63,586 nucleotides of DNA from Polynucleobacter sp. AM-25C3 (GTDB lineage: Bacteria > Pseudomonadota > Gammaproteobacteria > Burkholderiales > Burkholderiaceae): NCBI RefSeq assembly GCF_018882335.1, contig NZ_JACVOS010000014.1, forward strand, positions 1-63,586, written 5' to 3'. Below are positions 43,523 through 52,495 of the stretch, piece by piece. Under the pieces are notes generated by a model, which made no database searches, was not told where the DNA came from, and saw only the letters and a program-made list of their open reading frames with translations. The translations under genes and the position numbers were made by a program. The first letter of the stretch is position 1. Each line of letters opens with the position of its first letter.

Positions 43523-45184
43523 ATGGCCAGTTCAAAACCCCAAATCACTCAATCCGATACCAAAGCTGAATTACCCGTTCTTATTATTGGGGCGGGATTA
43601 GCAGGGCTAACTGTTGCCCTGCATATGGCTAAGACACAGCCAGTTATTGTGATGGCTAAGCGTGGTCTTGGCGAGGCAGCTACAGCATGGGCACAGGGTG
43701 GCATTGTTGGGGTGGTAGATAAAGAGCGTGACAGTATTGATGCTCATGTGAATGACACTCTGGATGCCGGCGCAGGTCTCGTTGTCGAATCAACGGCGCG
43801 CTATATTGCCGAAGAAAGTGCAGAAGCCATTCGTTGGTTAGTTGAGCAGGGCGTTCCTTTTACTGCTGATGAGTCTGGCCCTATGGGTTTGCATCTTACG
43901 CGCGAAGGTGGCCACAGTCAGCGCCGGATTGCGCACGTTGCCGATGCCACGGGAAAAGCCATTCATGAGGTTTTGCTAGATAAAGCACGAGCCCATAAAA
44001 ATATTCAGTTGCTAGAGCATTGGATTGCTCTAGACCTCATTACGAATCGCCACTTAGATGCGAAGACGCAACGCACCAAGCCCAATCGTTGCTATGGTGT
44101 CTATGCGCTGGATATTAAAAACAATCGTGTAGAAACCATTCAAGCCAAGTCCGTTGTATTGGCTACTGGTGGTGTTGGTAAGGTCTATCGATATACGAGC
44201 AACCCAGACACTGCAACAGGTGATGGTATTGCCATGGCTTGGCGTGCAGGTTGCCGTGTCGGTAATATGGAATTTATTCAGTTTCATCCAACCTGTTTGT
44301 ATCACCCCAGCGATAGAACATTCTTGATTACTGAAGCCATGCGAGGTGAGGGTGGTTTATTGAAGTTGCCTGATGGCACCCGTTTTATGCCCGAGCATGA
44401 TGATCGCAATGAGTTGGCTCCGCGCGACATTGTTGCTCGCGCAATCGACTTTGAGATGAAGAAACACGGTTTGGATTACGTGCATCTGGATGCCACCCAT
44501 CTGGGTGAAGCATTTATTAAAGAACATTTTCCGATGATCTATGCGCGTTGCATGACTCTTGGTCTCGATATCACTAAAGAGCCAATACCTGTTGTGCCGG
44601 CAGCTCACTACACCTGTGGTGGCGTAGTCACTGACCTCAAAGGGCGTACTGATTTGCCAGGGTTATATGCGGTGGGTGAAGCAACCTATACGGGCTTACA
44701 TGGCGCTAATCGCTTGGCTAGTAATTCATTGTTAGAGTGCGTTGTCATTGGCAAAGCCGCCGCCCAAGATATCTCATCACTCAAGACACCCGTTATGCCC
44801 AATTTACCTTTGTGGGATGAGAGTCAGGTTGAGGATGCTGATGAACAAGTGGTGATTGCCCATAACTGGGATGAGCTCCGTTCATTGATGTGGAATTACG
44901 TTGGTATTGTTAGAACCAACCGCCGCTTAGAGCGAGCATTACACCGCATCAAACTCCTCAGATATGAAGTACAAGAGTATTATGCGAACTTTAAAGTAAC
45001 ACGAGATCTGATTGAGCTACGTAACTTACTAGAGTGTGCTGAGTTGATTGTGCGATCAGCACTCATGCGCAGAGAGAGCAGGGGATTGCATTACAGTCGC
45101 GATTACCCAGGTACTTGGGCGGTCTCTTACCCAACAATCTTGACCCCACAGGCTGAAGGAACATCAGAAAATCCAGAAACGTAA
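43523..45184 (+). CDS. nadB: L-aspartate oxidase
   Basis: The start at 43523 (MASSKPQ) is preferred; an upstream ATG at 43475 adds 16 residues inside the preceding terminator. The FAD motif LPVLIIGAGLAGLTVALHMA is followed by LGEAATAWAQGGI, the FAD/substrate signatures GGHSQRRIAHVADATG and GLHGANRLASNS, and a C-terminal helical domain. NadB oxidises aspartate to iminoaspartate, which NadA converts to quinolinate. nadC and nadA lie nearby on the opposite strand, separated by a toxin-antitoxin pair. Confidence 0.96.
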   Translation: MASSKPQITQSDTKAELPVLIIGAGLAGLTVALHMAKTQPVIVMAKRGLGEAATAWAQGGIVGVVDKERDSIDAHVNDTLDAGAGLVVESTARYIAEESAEAIRWLVEQGVPFTADESGPMGLHLTREGGHSQRRIAHVADATGKAIHEVLLDKARAHKNIQLLEHWIALDLITNRHLDAKTQRTKPNRCYGVYALDIKNNRVETIQAKSVVLATGGVGKVYRYTSNPDTATGDGIAMAWRAGCRVGNMEFIQFHPTCLYHPSDRTFLITEAMRGEGGLLKLPDGTRFMPEHDDRNELAPRDIVARAIDFEMKKHGLDYVHLDATHLGEAFIKEHFPMIYARCMTLGLDITKEPIPVVPAAHYTCGGVVTDLKGRTDLPGLYAVGEATYTGLHGANRLASNSLLECVVIGKAAAQDISSLKTPVMPNLPLWDESQVEDADEQVVIAHNWDELRSLMWNYVGIVRTNRRLERALHRIKLLRYEVQEYYANFKVTRDLIELRNLLECAELIVRSALMRRESRGLHYSRDYPGTWAVSYPTILTPQAEGTSENPET

Positions 45185-45267
45185 TTCGTTTCTAGACTAG
45201 ACCCTTCAAAACAACCTCTTTATTTAGATATGCTCTCGCATTCCAGTATTGGCTTAATTGGGTACCC

Positions 45268-45600
45268 TTATCTCACGGCAAACTCAACCTGCTTGCCTGC
45301 TCTAGCTAGCATGTCTACAAGAGCATCTATAGTGAACTTGACGGTTTTTTTGTGAACAACATCAGAAACCCGTGGTCGACTAACTCCTAGGATAATCGCT
45401 GCGTCATGTTGTTTTAGATTTTTTTCATCAATCCAGGTTGAGAGTTCGGTCATTAGAGTTTCTTTTATCGCTATTTTTTTGGAGATTATTTTTTTTGATT
45501 TGGCTTGCAATGCAGCCGCTTCTTTTGGTGAAAATCCAAGATCCAGGAAAATATTGCCACCAACATTTGTTGTATGTGCAGATTTAGTGTGTTTAGTCAT
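45268..45600 (-). CDS. XRE-family antitoxin (HigA-like)
   Basis: This 110-residue protein has a helix-turn-helix near the C-terminus, LKQHDAAIILGVSRPRVSDVVHK (residues about 62-84), of the XRE/HigA type. Its N-terminal GGNIFLDLGFSPKEAAALQA is seen in antitoxins paired with phage-derived Gp49-like toxins. It begins 4 nt inside the end of the toxin gene. It is expected to bind the toxin and the operator over the toxin start (45955-45972). Confidence 0.8.
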   Translation of the reverse strand: MTKHTKSAHTTNVGGNIFLDLGFSPKEAAALQAKSKKIISKKIAIKETLMTELSTWIDEKNLKQHDAAIILGVSRPRVSDVVHKKTVKFTIDALVDMLARAGKQVEFAVR

Positions 45601-45962
45601 TTGCTATTCCTTTTCGCTACAACCTCTTTATATCTCGCAGTTGCAATACCCTTATCCCTCTTGCTTGTAGTTCGCGATTTCTTTTTAAAGCAATGTAAAA
45701 CATATACTGCTTCGTAAAACTTAGCTACATACATAACTCTGTACCAGCCATCCTCAAGATTAATGCGTATCTCTTTTGTTCCTGGCCCAACCTCTTCAAA
45801 AGGTTTCCAGCAATCAGGTTCAAGCCCCATTTGTACTTGATGTAATTGATGGCCAGCCTCTTTTCGAGCTCCTAAAGAAAAAATTCCATCGTCTTTAATA
45901 TCTTTGAATGATGTGCCCCACCATTCAATTGGTTTTTCTGTTATCTTTTTCAATTGTATCAA
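45597..45962 (-). CDS. RelE/HigB-type (Gp49-like) toxin
   Basis: This 121-residue protein begins with a TTG start (MIQLKKITEKPIEWWGTSFK) and has the Gp49/HigB pattern: SLGARKEAGHQLHQVQMGL, then VGPGTKEIRINLEDGWYRVM, then YVLHCFKKKSRTT. The conserved Arg/Lys residues and the RVMY-...-HCF-KK pattern are typical of ribosome-dependent mRNA interferases. No ATG is available near the start, so TTG is likely. It overlaps the antitoxin gene by 4 nt. The pair splits nadB from nadC. Confidence 0.78.
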   Translation of the reverse strand: MIQLKKITEKPIEWWGTSFKDIKDDGIFSLGARKEAGHQLHQVQMGLEPDCWKPFEEVGPGTKEIRINLEDGWYRVMYVAKFYEAVYVLHCFKKKSRTTSKRDKGIATARYKEVVAKRNSK

Positions 45963-45972
45963 ATTTTATACA
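45955..45972 (-). promoter_or_regulatory. Palindromic operator over the HigB start
   Basis: TGTATcAAATTtTATACA: a near-perfect 18-bp palindrome covers the TTG start of the toxin. It is a likely HigA operator, which would repress both transcription and start-codon access. Confidence 0.45.
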
Positions 45973-46124
45973 TTTATATTTAAAAAACTCACAGGGAGTT
46001 CGGGTGACTAAAAAAATGGGGGCGGATAAAGCTTGAATATCTCGCAAGACAATAGATTTTAACTATTGCTTGCTAAGGAATCAAAGAGTGGGCTTGATGT
46101 TGACTGGGAAACAGGGTGATGTGC

Positions 46125-46979
46125 CTACATAATTCTCATTGAGAAATCCACTGCCTTGATATCTTTGGTTAGCTTTCCGAGGGAGATGCGATCAACGCCA
46201 GTTGCAGCAATTGCACGCATCTGGCCTAAGTCAATGCCACCAGAGGCTTCCAATAATGCGCGGCCATTGGTAAAGGCAACAGCTTCTTTCATTTGCTCGG
46301 TAGTGAAGTTATCAATCAAGATGCTCTTTGCGCCAGCATTTAAGGCCTCTTCCAATTCAGAAAAATTCTCCACCTCAACCTGAATATCCACACCCGAGTT
46401 AAGAGCTTGCGCAGCTTTAATGGCAGCAGCAACACCGCCTGCAGCAGCAATATGATTCTCTTTAATTAAGATGCCATGCCAAAGTGCAAGACGTTGATTT
46501 TGACCGCCACCGACACGTACCGCGTATTTCTGCGCTTGACGTAAGCCGGGAATCGTTTTACGTGTATCAAGCACTGTGCAACCCTTAGGGTTGGGGCTGA
46601 TACCTGCAATGGCATCAACGTGTTGACGTGCAATGCTGGCGGTCCATGACAATGTTTGTAAGAAATTAATACAGGGACGTTCAGCAGAGAGCAGGGCGCG
46701 TGAGTTCGCTTCAATATCGCAAACCTTGGTGTCAGGCTTCATCAGATCGCCCTCCAGGTAATGCCAGGTGACTTTAGCTAAAGGATCCAATTTCTTGAGC
46801 GTACCCTCAAACCAATCTACCCCACACAGTACGGCATCTTGGCGAACAATGAGCTGCGCATGAACTGCCTTGCTTGGTACGAGTTGAGCTGTCCAGTCGC
46901 ACTTACCAATGTCTTCCATCAAAGCATCATGGATATTGCGTTGACGGGCTTGCTCTAAAGTCTCGTTGTACTCAAACAT
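46125..46979 (-). CDS. nadC: Nicotinate-nucleotide diphosphorylase (carboxylating)
   Basis: This 284-residue protein matches quinolinate phosphoribosyltransferase: NFLQTLSWTASIARQHVDAI, the CTVLDTRKTIPGLRQAQKYA signature with catalytic Arg/Lys, GGGQNQRLALWHGILIKENH, and the C-terminal VDRISLGKLTKD. It joins quinolinate and PRPP to give nicotinate mononucleotide. It starts about 50 nt downstream of nadA on the same strand, so nadA-nadC is one operon. Confidence 0.96.
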   Translation of the reverse strand: MFEYNETLEQARQRNIHDALMEDIGKCDWTAQLVPSKAVHAQLIVRQDAVLCGVDWFEGTLKKLDPLAKVTWHYLEGDLMKPDTKVCDIEANSRALLSAERPCINFLQTLSWTASIARQHVDAIAGISPNPKGCTVLDTRKTIPGLRQAQKYAVRVGGGQNQRLALWHGILIKENHIAAAGGVAAAIKAAQALNSGVDIQVEVENFSELEEALNAGAKSILIDNFTTEQMKEAVAFTNGRALLEASGGIDLGQMRAIAATGVDRISLGKLTKDIKAVDFSMRIM

Positions 46980-47029
46980 GAATGAATCGATCTAAATTAA
47001 GGGAAAAATCAAAAGGTAACAATAAACAA

Positions 47030-48157
47030 TTAAGCTGCGCCAATATTCTTGACAAAGCCATGTTGGGCTTTGGCTAAGAGGTCAGGGTGATTTTTAGTAA
47101 AGTCGAGCATGCGTTCGATGCAACCCAATGCTTTCACTCGAACGTCTTCCTCAATCACAATTTCACCAGAAGCATTCTCAAGACAGTTCAGAATTCCTTG
47201 CAGGCCATTCATGGCCATCCAGGGGCAGTGGGCACAGCTCTTGCAAGTAGCACTGTTGCCTGCGGTTGGGGCTTCGATCAGTATTTTGTTAGGGGCTAGC
47301 TGACGCATGCGGTGCAGGATGCCATTATCAGTAGCCACAATATATTCAGTAGCGGTGCCTTCAACTACGGCTTTAATCATGGCTGAAGTAGATCCCACTA
47401 CATCCGCTAAATCTACCACTGCTTGTGGGGATTCAGGGTGAACCAAAACCATGGCATTAGGATGTACTGCTTTCAGCATCCCCAATTCAACGGCCTTGAA
47501 TTCATCATGAACAATGCAGGCACCGTTCCATAACAACATATCAGCGCCAGTCTGCTCTTGAATATAGCGACCTAAGTGGCGGTCTGGCGCCCAGAGAATT
47601 TTCTTGCCTTCAACTTTTAGTTGATGAACGATTGCTAATGCGCATGAGCTAGTAACCATCCAATCGGCCTGAGCTTTAACGGCAGCGCTGGTATTGGCAT
47701 ACACCACTACAGTGCGATCAGGATGCATGGCTCTAAAGGCGGCAAAGTCACTAGCATCGCAACCTAAATCTAAAGAGCAAGTCGCATCGAGATCTGGCAT
47801 GAAGACACGCTTTTCAGGACTCAGAATCTTTGCGGACTCCCCCATAAAGCGCACACCGGCAACAACCAGATTCTTAGCAGGGTGTTTTTTACCAAAGCGG
47901 GCCATTTCTAAAGAGTCAGAAACAAAGCCACCAGTCTCCATCGCTAAATCTTGAATATCCCCATCAACATAGTAGTGAGCCACCAAAGCAGCCTCTTTCT
48001 CGATCAGCAATTGCTTGATACGGGCAATTACCGCAGCCTTATCAGTGCCATGAAGTTGTGGGGGTATTTTTGCCCAAGCTTGGGCAGTGCAGGTAGCCCC
48101 GGCGGCATCTTGCTGGGGGTAATCAAAGGCGATGGGGGTGCTCGTAGTTGAAATCAT
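47030..48157 (-). CDS. nadA: Quinolinate synthase
   Basis: The start at 48157 ([16 protein letters not shown]) is chosen; ATG 48220 would add 21 residues unlike the family. The 4Fe-4S ligands lie in DLGCDAS-type, GACIVHDEF and [14 protein letters not shown] segments; the substrate motif [10 protein letters not shown] is present. NadA condenses iminoaspartate with dihydroxyacetone phosphate to quinolinate in the cytoplasm. The long N-terminal extension is typical of betaproteobacterial NadA. It is the first gene of the nadA-nadC minus-strand unit. Confidence 0.95.
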   Translation of the reverse strand: MISTTSTPIAFDYPQQDAAGATCTAQAWAKIPPQLHGTDKAAVIARIKQLLIEKEAALVAHYYVDGDIQDLAMETGGFVSDSLEMARFGKKHPAKNLVVAGVRFMGESAKILSPEKRVFMPDLDATCSLDLGCDASDFAAFRAMHPDRTVVVYANTSAAVKAQADWMVTSSCALAIVHQLKVEGKKILWAPDRHLGRYIQEQTGADMLLWNGACIVHDEFKAVELGMLKAVHPNAMVLVHPESPQAVVDLADVVGSTSAMIKAVVEGTATEYIVATDNGILHRMRQLAPNKILIEAPTAGNSATCKSCAHCPWMAMNGLQGILNCLENASGEIVIEEDVRVKALGCIERMLDFTKNHPDLLAKAQHGFVKNIGAA

Positions 48158-48371
48158 GGTTAATTTTAACGCAGTAGACCTCAGCTTTGTGGCGTCAATC
48201 CAGCCTATTAACTCCCTCAAGGCCTTAGGCTGACGATGTGAAGGTGACTAAAAAAGTAGTAGGATCTCTCTTTATGAAATTCGCCAACGAAGCATTCTTT
48301 TTGAGTTCGATGTCATCATCGTCTCAAGTTCCTTAAGTCAAATTGAAACGGCGAGTTCAGAAATTTTTATT

Positions 48372-48844
48372 TTGGAATACATTCAAAGTAGTGCTGCTAA
48401 ATTTAATGCAAAGGGCCAATACATATTGGTTGCTCCTAGTCGCATTGAGCCTGGACAAGAGTCTGAGATTGGATTTACGGGCTTAAGTTTTTTGCCAACC
48501 TGCTTTGTTACTCCGCCGATATATCGCATCCCCGATATCAATAAACATTTGCATATTTCTTATTTCTTTCAGTCTCAAGATCAAGCGATTGCAGATAATT
48601 TCTCTGACTTCGGTATTTTTGTCTATGACAAGCTCATGGAAAAAATGGTATCTCCATTAATGGCTCGCTCCAACTCTTTAGATGTTCCAGTCCGCAATCT
48701 AGGGCAGGCCTTGCACACCCCCCCCCAGAACGTATTCGCCCAAGCGCGCCTTCTCCAATTTTGCATAAAGGCCAACAAATTACCAAGACGAGTGAAAAAG
48801 AATCCTTCTTGGATTTCATTCCCACTTTCCTGCGCAGAAAGTAA
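48372..48844 (+). pseudogene. Unknown protein gene with a frameshift at a nine-C tract
   Basis: The frame runs from TTG 48372 (open since about 48252) through LVAPSRIEPGQESEIGFTGL and HISYFFQSQDQAIADNFSDF to a run of nine C at 48718-48726. Reading on in the same frame soon gives unlike sequence, whereas the next frame continues sensibly (ERIRPSAPSPILHKGQQITK, then SFLDFIPTFLRRK) to a stop at 48842-48844. Ten or seven C would restore one open frame. Family not recognised. It may be a real inactivation, a slippage-switched gene, or a sequencing error in the C run. It precedes three bactofilin genes. Confidence 0.5.
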
Positions 48845-48992
48845 GTTCAATAAAGGGGTGCTCCACCTGTTTATTAGCCCTAGGGGTAATACTCTTATTG
48901 GGTTGAATATGACAAAATCGCCTCATTAAATCGCATTGCGCTGAATCTAGCCTGCAGTTCTATTCATAACTATTTAAATGTGGAGTTCTTCC

Positions 48993-49334
48993 GTGGCCGA
49001 AAGTAATCAACAAGGTTGCCTATTCGTAGGTGAGGGTGTGGTTCTAAAGGGAAACTTTGAAGTTCCTGACATTGCCTCTGTATCCGGAACAATCGAAGGC
49101 GAACTCTCCGCAAAACAAGTCATCGTTGAGTCTACAGGCACAATCCGCGGCAAAGTGACTGGCGAGATGATTGATATTCGTGGTGAGGTTGTTGAGTATC
49201 TGTCTGCCACCCAATCCCTCATTATTCGTTCTACTGGTAAGGTCAGTGGCGCTATTCATTACTCAGAAATTGAGATTGAAAAGGGTGGTCATATTCATGG
49301 CGATTTGCATATCGTCGGCTCAACTCGTAGTTAA
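48993..49334 (+). CDS. Bactofilin (DUF583), first of three
   Basis: The GTG at 48993 is preceded by GGAG (48982-48985) at good spacing and gives MAESNQQGCLFVGEGVVLKG; an ATG at 48978 is also open. The protein is one bactofilin beta-helix (repeats of the form G-x-V/I-x-G-x-I/V: GTIEGELSAKQVIVESTGTI, RGKVTGEMIDIRGEVVEYLS). Bactofilins polymerise without nucleotides and scaffold cell-wall enzymes or shape determinants. It lies 14 nt before the second bactofilin gene. The N-terminus is short, without the usual long disordered tail. Confidence 0.88.
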   Translation: MAESNQQGCLFVGEGVVLKGNFEVPDIASVSGTIEGELSAKQVIVESTGTIRGKVTGEMIDIRGEVVEYLSATQSLIIRSTGKVSGAIHYSEIEIEKGGHIHGDLHIVGSTRS

Positions 49335-49348
49335 CCTCAAAGCTATTT

Positions 49349-49786
49349 ATGTTTTCTAAAAAACCGCCAGTAGATTCAGTTGAAGAAGCTCAAATTGAAG
49401 AGGCCTCTATGCCTGAAGAAGTTAATGAGAGCGAAGCTATCGATGCTGAGCTTGTAACTCAGACAACGCGAGCAATGCCTACAAAGCCCTCCATTATTAG
49501 CGAGGGCTTTGAGTTCGTTGGAACCATTACCTCCGAAGGCACTCTCAATATTGCTGGCGTTGTTAAGGGCAAAATTACCGCCAAGTCTGTCTTGATCGAT
49601 GTTGAAGGTCAAGTAGATGGCGAGCTCAACGCTGATCATCTGATGGTCAAGGGCAAAGTCATTGGCGATGTCACTTGTCAGGACCTCAATGTTGGTCCAC
49701 GCACATTCACGGATGGCAGCATTACTTATCAAAATATTCATATTCAACGTGGCGGCAGAGTTGCCGGTAAGTTCAATCAGAATTAA
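49349..49786 (+). CDS. Bactofilin (DUF583), second of three
   Basis: This 145-residue protein has an acidic N-terminal tail (residues 1-50: SVEEAQIEEASMPEEVNESE) and the bactofilin core (SIISEGFEFVGTITSEGTLN to INKGRVAGKFNQN-like end). The core has the repeated G-x-hydrophobic-x-G turns of the beta-helix. The acidic tail differs from the neighbours and may bind a client. It is 14 nt after the first and 17 nt before the third bactofilin, so all three probably form one transcript and could make mixed filaments. Confidence 0.88.
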   Translation: MFSKKPPVDSVEEAQIEEASMPEEVNESEAIDAELVTQTTRAMPTKPSIISEGFEFVGTITSEGTLNIAGVVKGKITAKSVLIDVEGQVDGELNADHLMVKGKVIGDVTCQDLNVGPRTFTDGSITYQNIHIQRGGRVAGKFNQN

Positions 49787-49803
49787 TCCCATTCTTAAAA
49801 GAC

Positions 49804-50253
49804 ATGTTTTTTAAGAAAAAGAATGCGGCCCCTCTGCTGCATCCCACCATTGAATCATTCGATACGATTATTGGTCCCTCAACCACCATTCATGGTCGGG
49901 TTGTAGCGGATACAGGTTTGCGCATTGATGGTGAGGTTATTGGGGATATTGAGGCTCAGCAAAATGGCGGTATCAGTGTTGCCCTCGGTAAAACAGGTCG
50001 AGTGCAGGGCGACATTCATGCATTTCGTGTGTTAATTGCTGGCCAGGTTGATGGTCATATCTACGCTACTGAGCGCGTGGAATTACATGCAGGCGCAAAA
50101 GTGACTGGTGATGTGACCTATGGTCAGCTCGGGATTGAGGAGGGAGCAAGCATCAGCGGTTTGATGATTTCCAAGTCTGGTGAAAGCCCTGTTGGAGCAT
50201 ATGACCCCAGCATGCTGGTGCTGCAAAATCCCTCCAGCATTAAAACCAAATAA
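49804..50253 (+). CDS. Bactofilin (DUF583), third of three
   Basis: This 149-residue protein has a short Lys/Phe N-terminus (MFFKKKNAAPLLHPTIESFD), then the bactofilin core (IIGPSTTIHGRVVADTGLRI, VTGDVTYGQLGIEEGASISG). Such FKKK starts are typical of bactofilins that contact the membrane. It ends 4 nt before the convergent stop of the M23 peptidase gene. Bactofilins in other bacteria recruit M23 peptidases, so this layout suggests the three act with that enzyme in wall shaping. Confidence 0.9.
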   Translation: MFFKKKNAAPLLHPTIESFDTIIGPSTTIHGRVVADTGLRIDGEVIGDIEAQQNGGISVALGKTGRVQGDIHAFRVLIAGQVDGHIYATERVELHAGAKVTGDVTYGQLGIEEGASISGLMISKSGESPVGAYDPSMLVLQNPSSIKTK

Positions 50254-50257
50254 TTTC

Positions 50258-51196
50258 TTATTTCTCAGCTAGCTGAGGGATATGGGTGGCAAGGGCCTGC
50301 ATTGGGTTGATGGGGTGACCGTTGACGCTGACCTCATAGTGCAGATGTGGCCCAGTAGATCTACCTGTATTGCCGACCTCTGCAATGACTTGCCCGCGAG
50401 ATACGACTTGCCCTTGTTGAACATGGATCTTGCGAGTATGGGCATATTTCGTCACAAAGCCATCGCCATGCTTAATTTCTACAAAGTTCCCATAGGCATG
50501 GTCGGTTTCCACTTTAAATACTGTGCCATTGCCAGTAGCCAAGATAGGTGTTCCAGGAGGGGCTGAAAAGTCGATGCCGGGATGCTGGGCAATTTGCCTG
50601 GTGATCGGATCTACTCGGGGACCATAGTTGCTGGAAAGTCCAATGCGATTAGAGATCGGCGGGGCAGTGGGGAGTTGGTTAAGCCATTGATACTGGCGAT
50701 CCCATTTTTTCTCCATCTTGTCGAGCATCACTATTAGAGATTGGCTACCGTCTAAAGTGGATTCCAAATCACCTAGTAATCCATTTTTAGAATGGGTCTT
50801 AAAATTCATCGGCAGGTAGGGGCCACCTTTGCCGGCATCCTCATTCAATTTATATTTGACTGGAGTAGGGGTCACTAAATCAGTGAAGCGATCTTTGATG
50901 GCTTGTAACTTATTAATTTGATCGGTAACTTGCATTAGGCGATTTTGAAGTGCCTCAAGTCGCGTTCGGTAAGTGGATTCAATTTCATCTTTTTCGCTAA
51001 TGGTAATAACGCCACCCATTTCACGAGCAAGATCTGGTTTGAACTGAACAGCAACCCTAAATCCTAGGAAGTGAATTCCGGCACCCAGCAGAAGAAAGGC
51101 AAAGCAAAAAACCGCGATGACTTTAGCTAAGCCTCGGCCGGTAATGTTAACTCTCTTAATTTGTGAAGTAGATCCAGAGATCCAAATAATCTGCAT
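50258..51196 (-). CDS. M23-family peptidoglycan endopeptidase (LysM-less, membrane-anchored)
   Basis: This 312-residue protein has one N-terminal membrane helix (LAKVIAVFCFAFLLLGAGIH), a coiled-coil-like region (residues 70-110, EIESTYRTRLEALQNRLMQV) and a C-terminal M23 domain. The zinc ligands are in HPGIDFSAPPGTPI and GPHLHYEVSVNG; the substrate-binding GDGFVTKYAH is present. It cuts peptide cross-links in the periplasm. It lies convergent to three bactofilin genes. The membrane helix plus coiled coil fits a bactofilin-recruited shape enzyme such as LmdC-type proteins. Confidence 0.9.
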   Translation of the reverse strand: MQIIWISGSTSQIKRVNITGRGLAKVIAVFCFAFLLLGAGIHFLGFRVAVQFKPDLAREMGGVITISEKDEIESTYRTRLEALQNRLMQVTDQINKLQAIKDRFTDLVTPTPVKYKLNEDAGKGGPYLPMNFKTHSKNGLLGDLESTLDGSQSLIVMLDKMEKKWDRQYQWLNQLPTAPPISNRIGLSSNYGPRVDPITRQIAQHPGIDFSAPPGTPILATGNGTVFKVETDHAYGNFVEIKHGDGFVTKYAHTRKIHVQQGQVVSRGQVIAEVGNTGRSTGPHLHYEVSVNGHPINPMQALATHIPQLAEK

Positions 51197-51973
51197 AGGC
51201 TTTAATGATTAGCAAAAATACTAAATGCTATTTTTGGGTAGTTATCTATTTTAAAGGCTTAACCCCTTGGATGTCCATCGCTTAGACCCGATCTTCTATT
51301 TGGGTTAATTTTTCGCGCTATTTCTAGAGCTACTTTTGAGGCCCAATTCCCAATATTGGCACCCCTAAATGAAGTCGCCCAATCATCCTGCCAAGAAAAA
51401 TAGGGTGCCTTTGAGGGGCCTTAAATCATCCAACCCTCTGCAAACAAAATTGGTAGATTGAATCCAAATACGATGTTGCTGGATAGCCCTTAATTGTGTG
51501 GAGACCTTAATAGGGGATCATGATCTAAAGACCATCACCTTAACCCCCAGTTTCCCTAAAGGCATCATTAATCAGTCAAGCTGATTCACGGGTTAAGAGG
51601 CATTGGCTAAGGGAGATCATGAGCAGCCCCTGATAGAACAGGGTGCGATCTATAGTTAACTTAACTATCGGCTATCAATCAATATAAGGCCCTCTATATC
51701 TTGAAACGGATGATGCCCGCCCAGACCTGATTTGGCCATGGTGATCATTCGGCTAAATACAGGGTTAAGGATGCGCTGGTTAAGTAGGGTGGTGGGCTTG
51801 CCTTGAGTCCAGGATAACTTAATAGATAGTCTTGCCTAAGATGGCAACCCAGACTCATCTCGCCTCTTCTATTTACCCCCTATATAGAGTAAGTTGTTAA
51901 TGGGGTGGATTTCTCAATATAAGCCCTATATATCTGCTTACATTCGCCCTAGAGGCAATTTTCAAAGTGCTAA
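51197..51973. other. Long noncoding stretch with repeats and palindromes, unidentified
   Basis: About 780 bp without a convincing frame on either strand. It has a direct repeat (TCAATATAAGgCCCTcTATATCT, at 51679-51701 and 51914-51935), a perfect palindrome ATAGTTAA-C-TTAACTAT (51652-51668), and several TTAAG/TTAAC words. It ends in the remnant at 51974. No tmRNA, RNase P or SRP signature was seen. It could be a decayed gene region or hold an unrecognised RNA; I cannot decide from reading. Confidence 0.4.
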
Positions 51974-52171
51974 CTTTACTCGCTAGATCTGGTGTTGCCG
52001 GGCGGTGCCAATATCAATGTCAAGATGGCGGGCCCAACTTTGCAGGCTTTGTGCGCCTTGCTCAATCAACTGCGTGAACATGCTGTTTGGGGTCCAGTGC
52101 CCTCAGTGGCTCAGGCCGCTACTCGTGGTGCTGACAATTTAAAAGAGGGTGCTAAACCTTCGGTTCATTGA
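51974..52171 (+). pseudogene. C-terminal remnant of an unidentified gene
   Basis: A 65-codon frame opens after a stop at 51971 and ends with TGA at 52169-52171. It reads DLVLPGGANINVKMAGPTLQ, then ALCALLNQLREHAVWGPV, then RGADNLKEGAKPSVH, which looks like genuine protein. There is no start codon or upstream coding, so it is the tail of a gene whose front has decayed or been deleted. The family is not recognised. It abuts the CcdAB module and the noncoding stretch. Confidence 0.4.
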
Positions 52172-52177
52172 TAGGCT

Positions 52178-52495
52178 CTAGAATCCGTGAAACAGTCTAT
52201 CAATGGCGGCTATAACAATATGCTGTTGATCTCGCAGGTTAGCAACTTCTTTTTTAAGATGCTTGGCTGGGACTGCCGCCATTCTTGGGGTATCTAAGAT
52301 AAAGTTTTTACCTTGAATTGCAAAGCTCGGCATTAAATCCTGTGCTGAGCTTAAATTTTGATACTGGCCACTTTTGCGAAGCGGTATTACTATGCGCGTA
52401 TTCAAGCCACTCAGTAGATCTGTTTGTACATCAAGAATATATGGAGTGGTTTTGGTGGAGTCATCGGCATTTTGATAAATGCTAAATCTGGCCAT
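52178..52495 (-). CDS. ccdB: CcdB-family toxin
   Basis: The ATG at 52495 overlaps the antitoxin stop as TGATG and is preferred; an ATG at 52510 would overlap more. The sequence MARFSIYQNADDSTKTTPYI, then LSGLNTRIVIPLRKSG, then FILDTPRMAAVPAKHLKKEV is the CcdB pattern. It ends in AAIDRLFHGF with the C-terminal tail that enters DNA gyrase in the F-plasmid relative. The 105-residue length matches (CcdB 101). It poisons DNA gyrase. It is the second gene of the module, with the antitoxin first. Confidence 0.9.
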   Translation of the reverse strand: MARFSIYQNADDSTKTTPYILDVQTDLLSGLNTRIVIPLRKSGQYQNLSSAQDLMPSFAIQGKNFILDTPRMAAVPAKHLKKEVANLRDQQHIVIAAIDRLFHGF

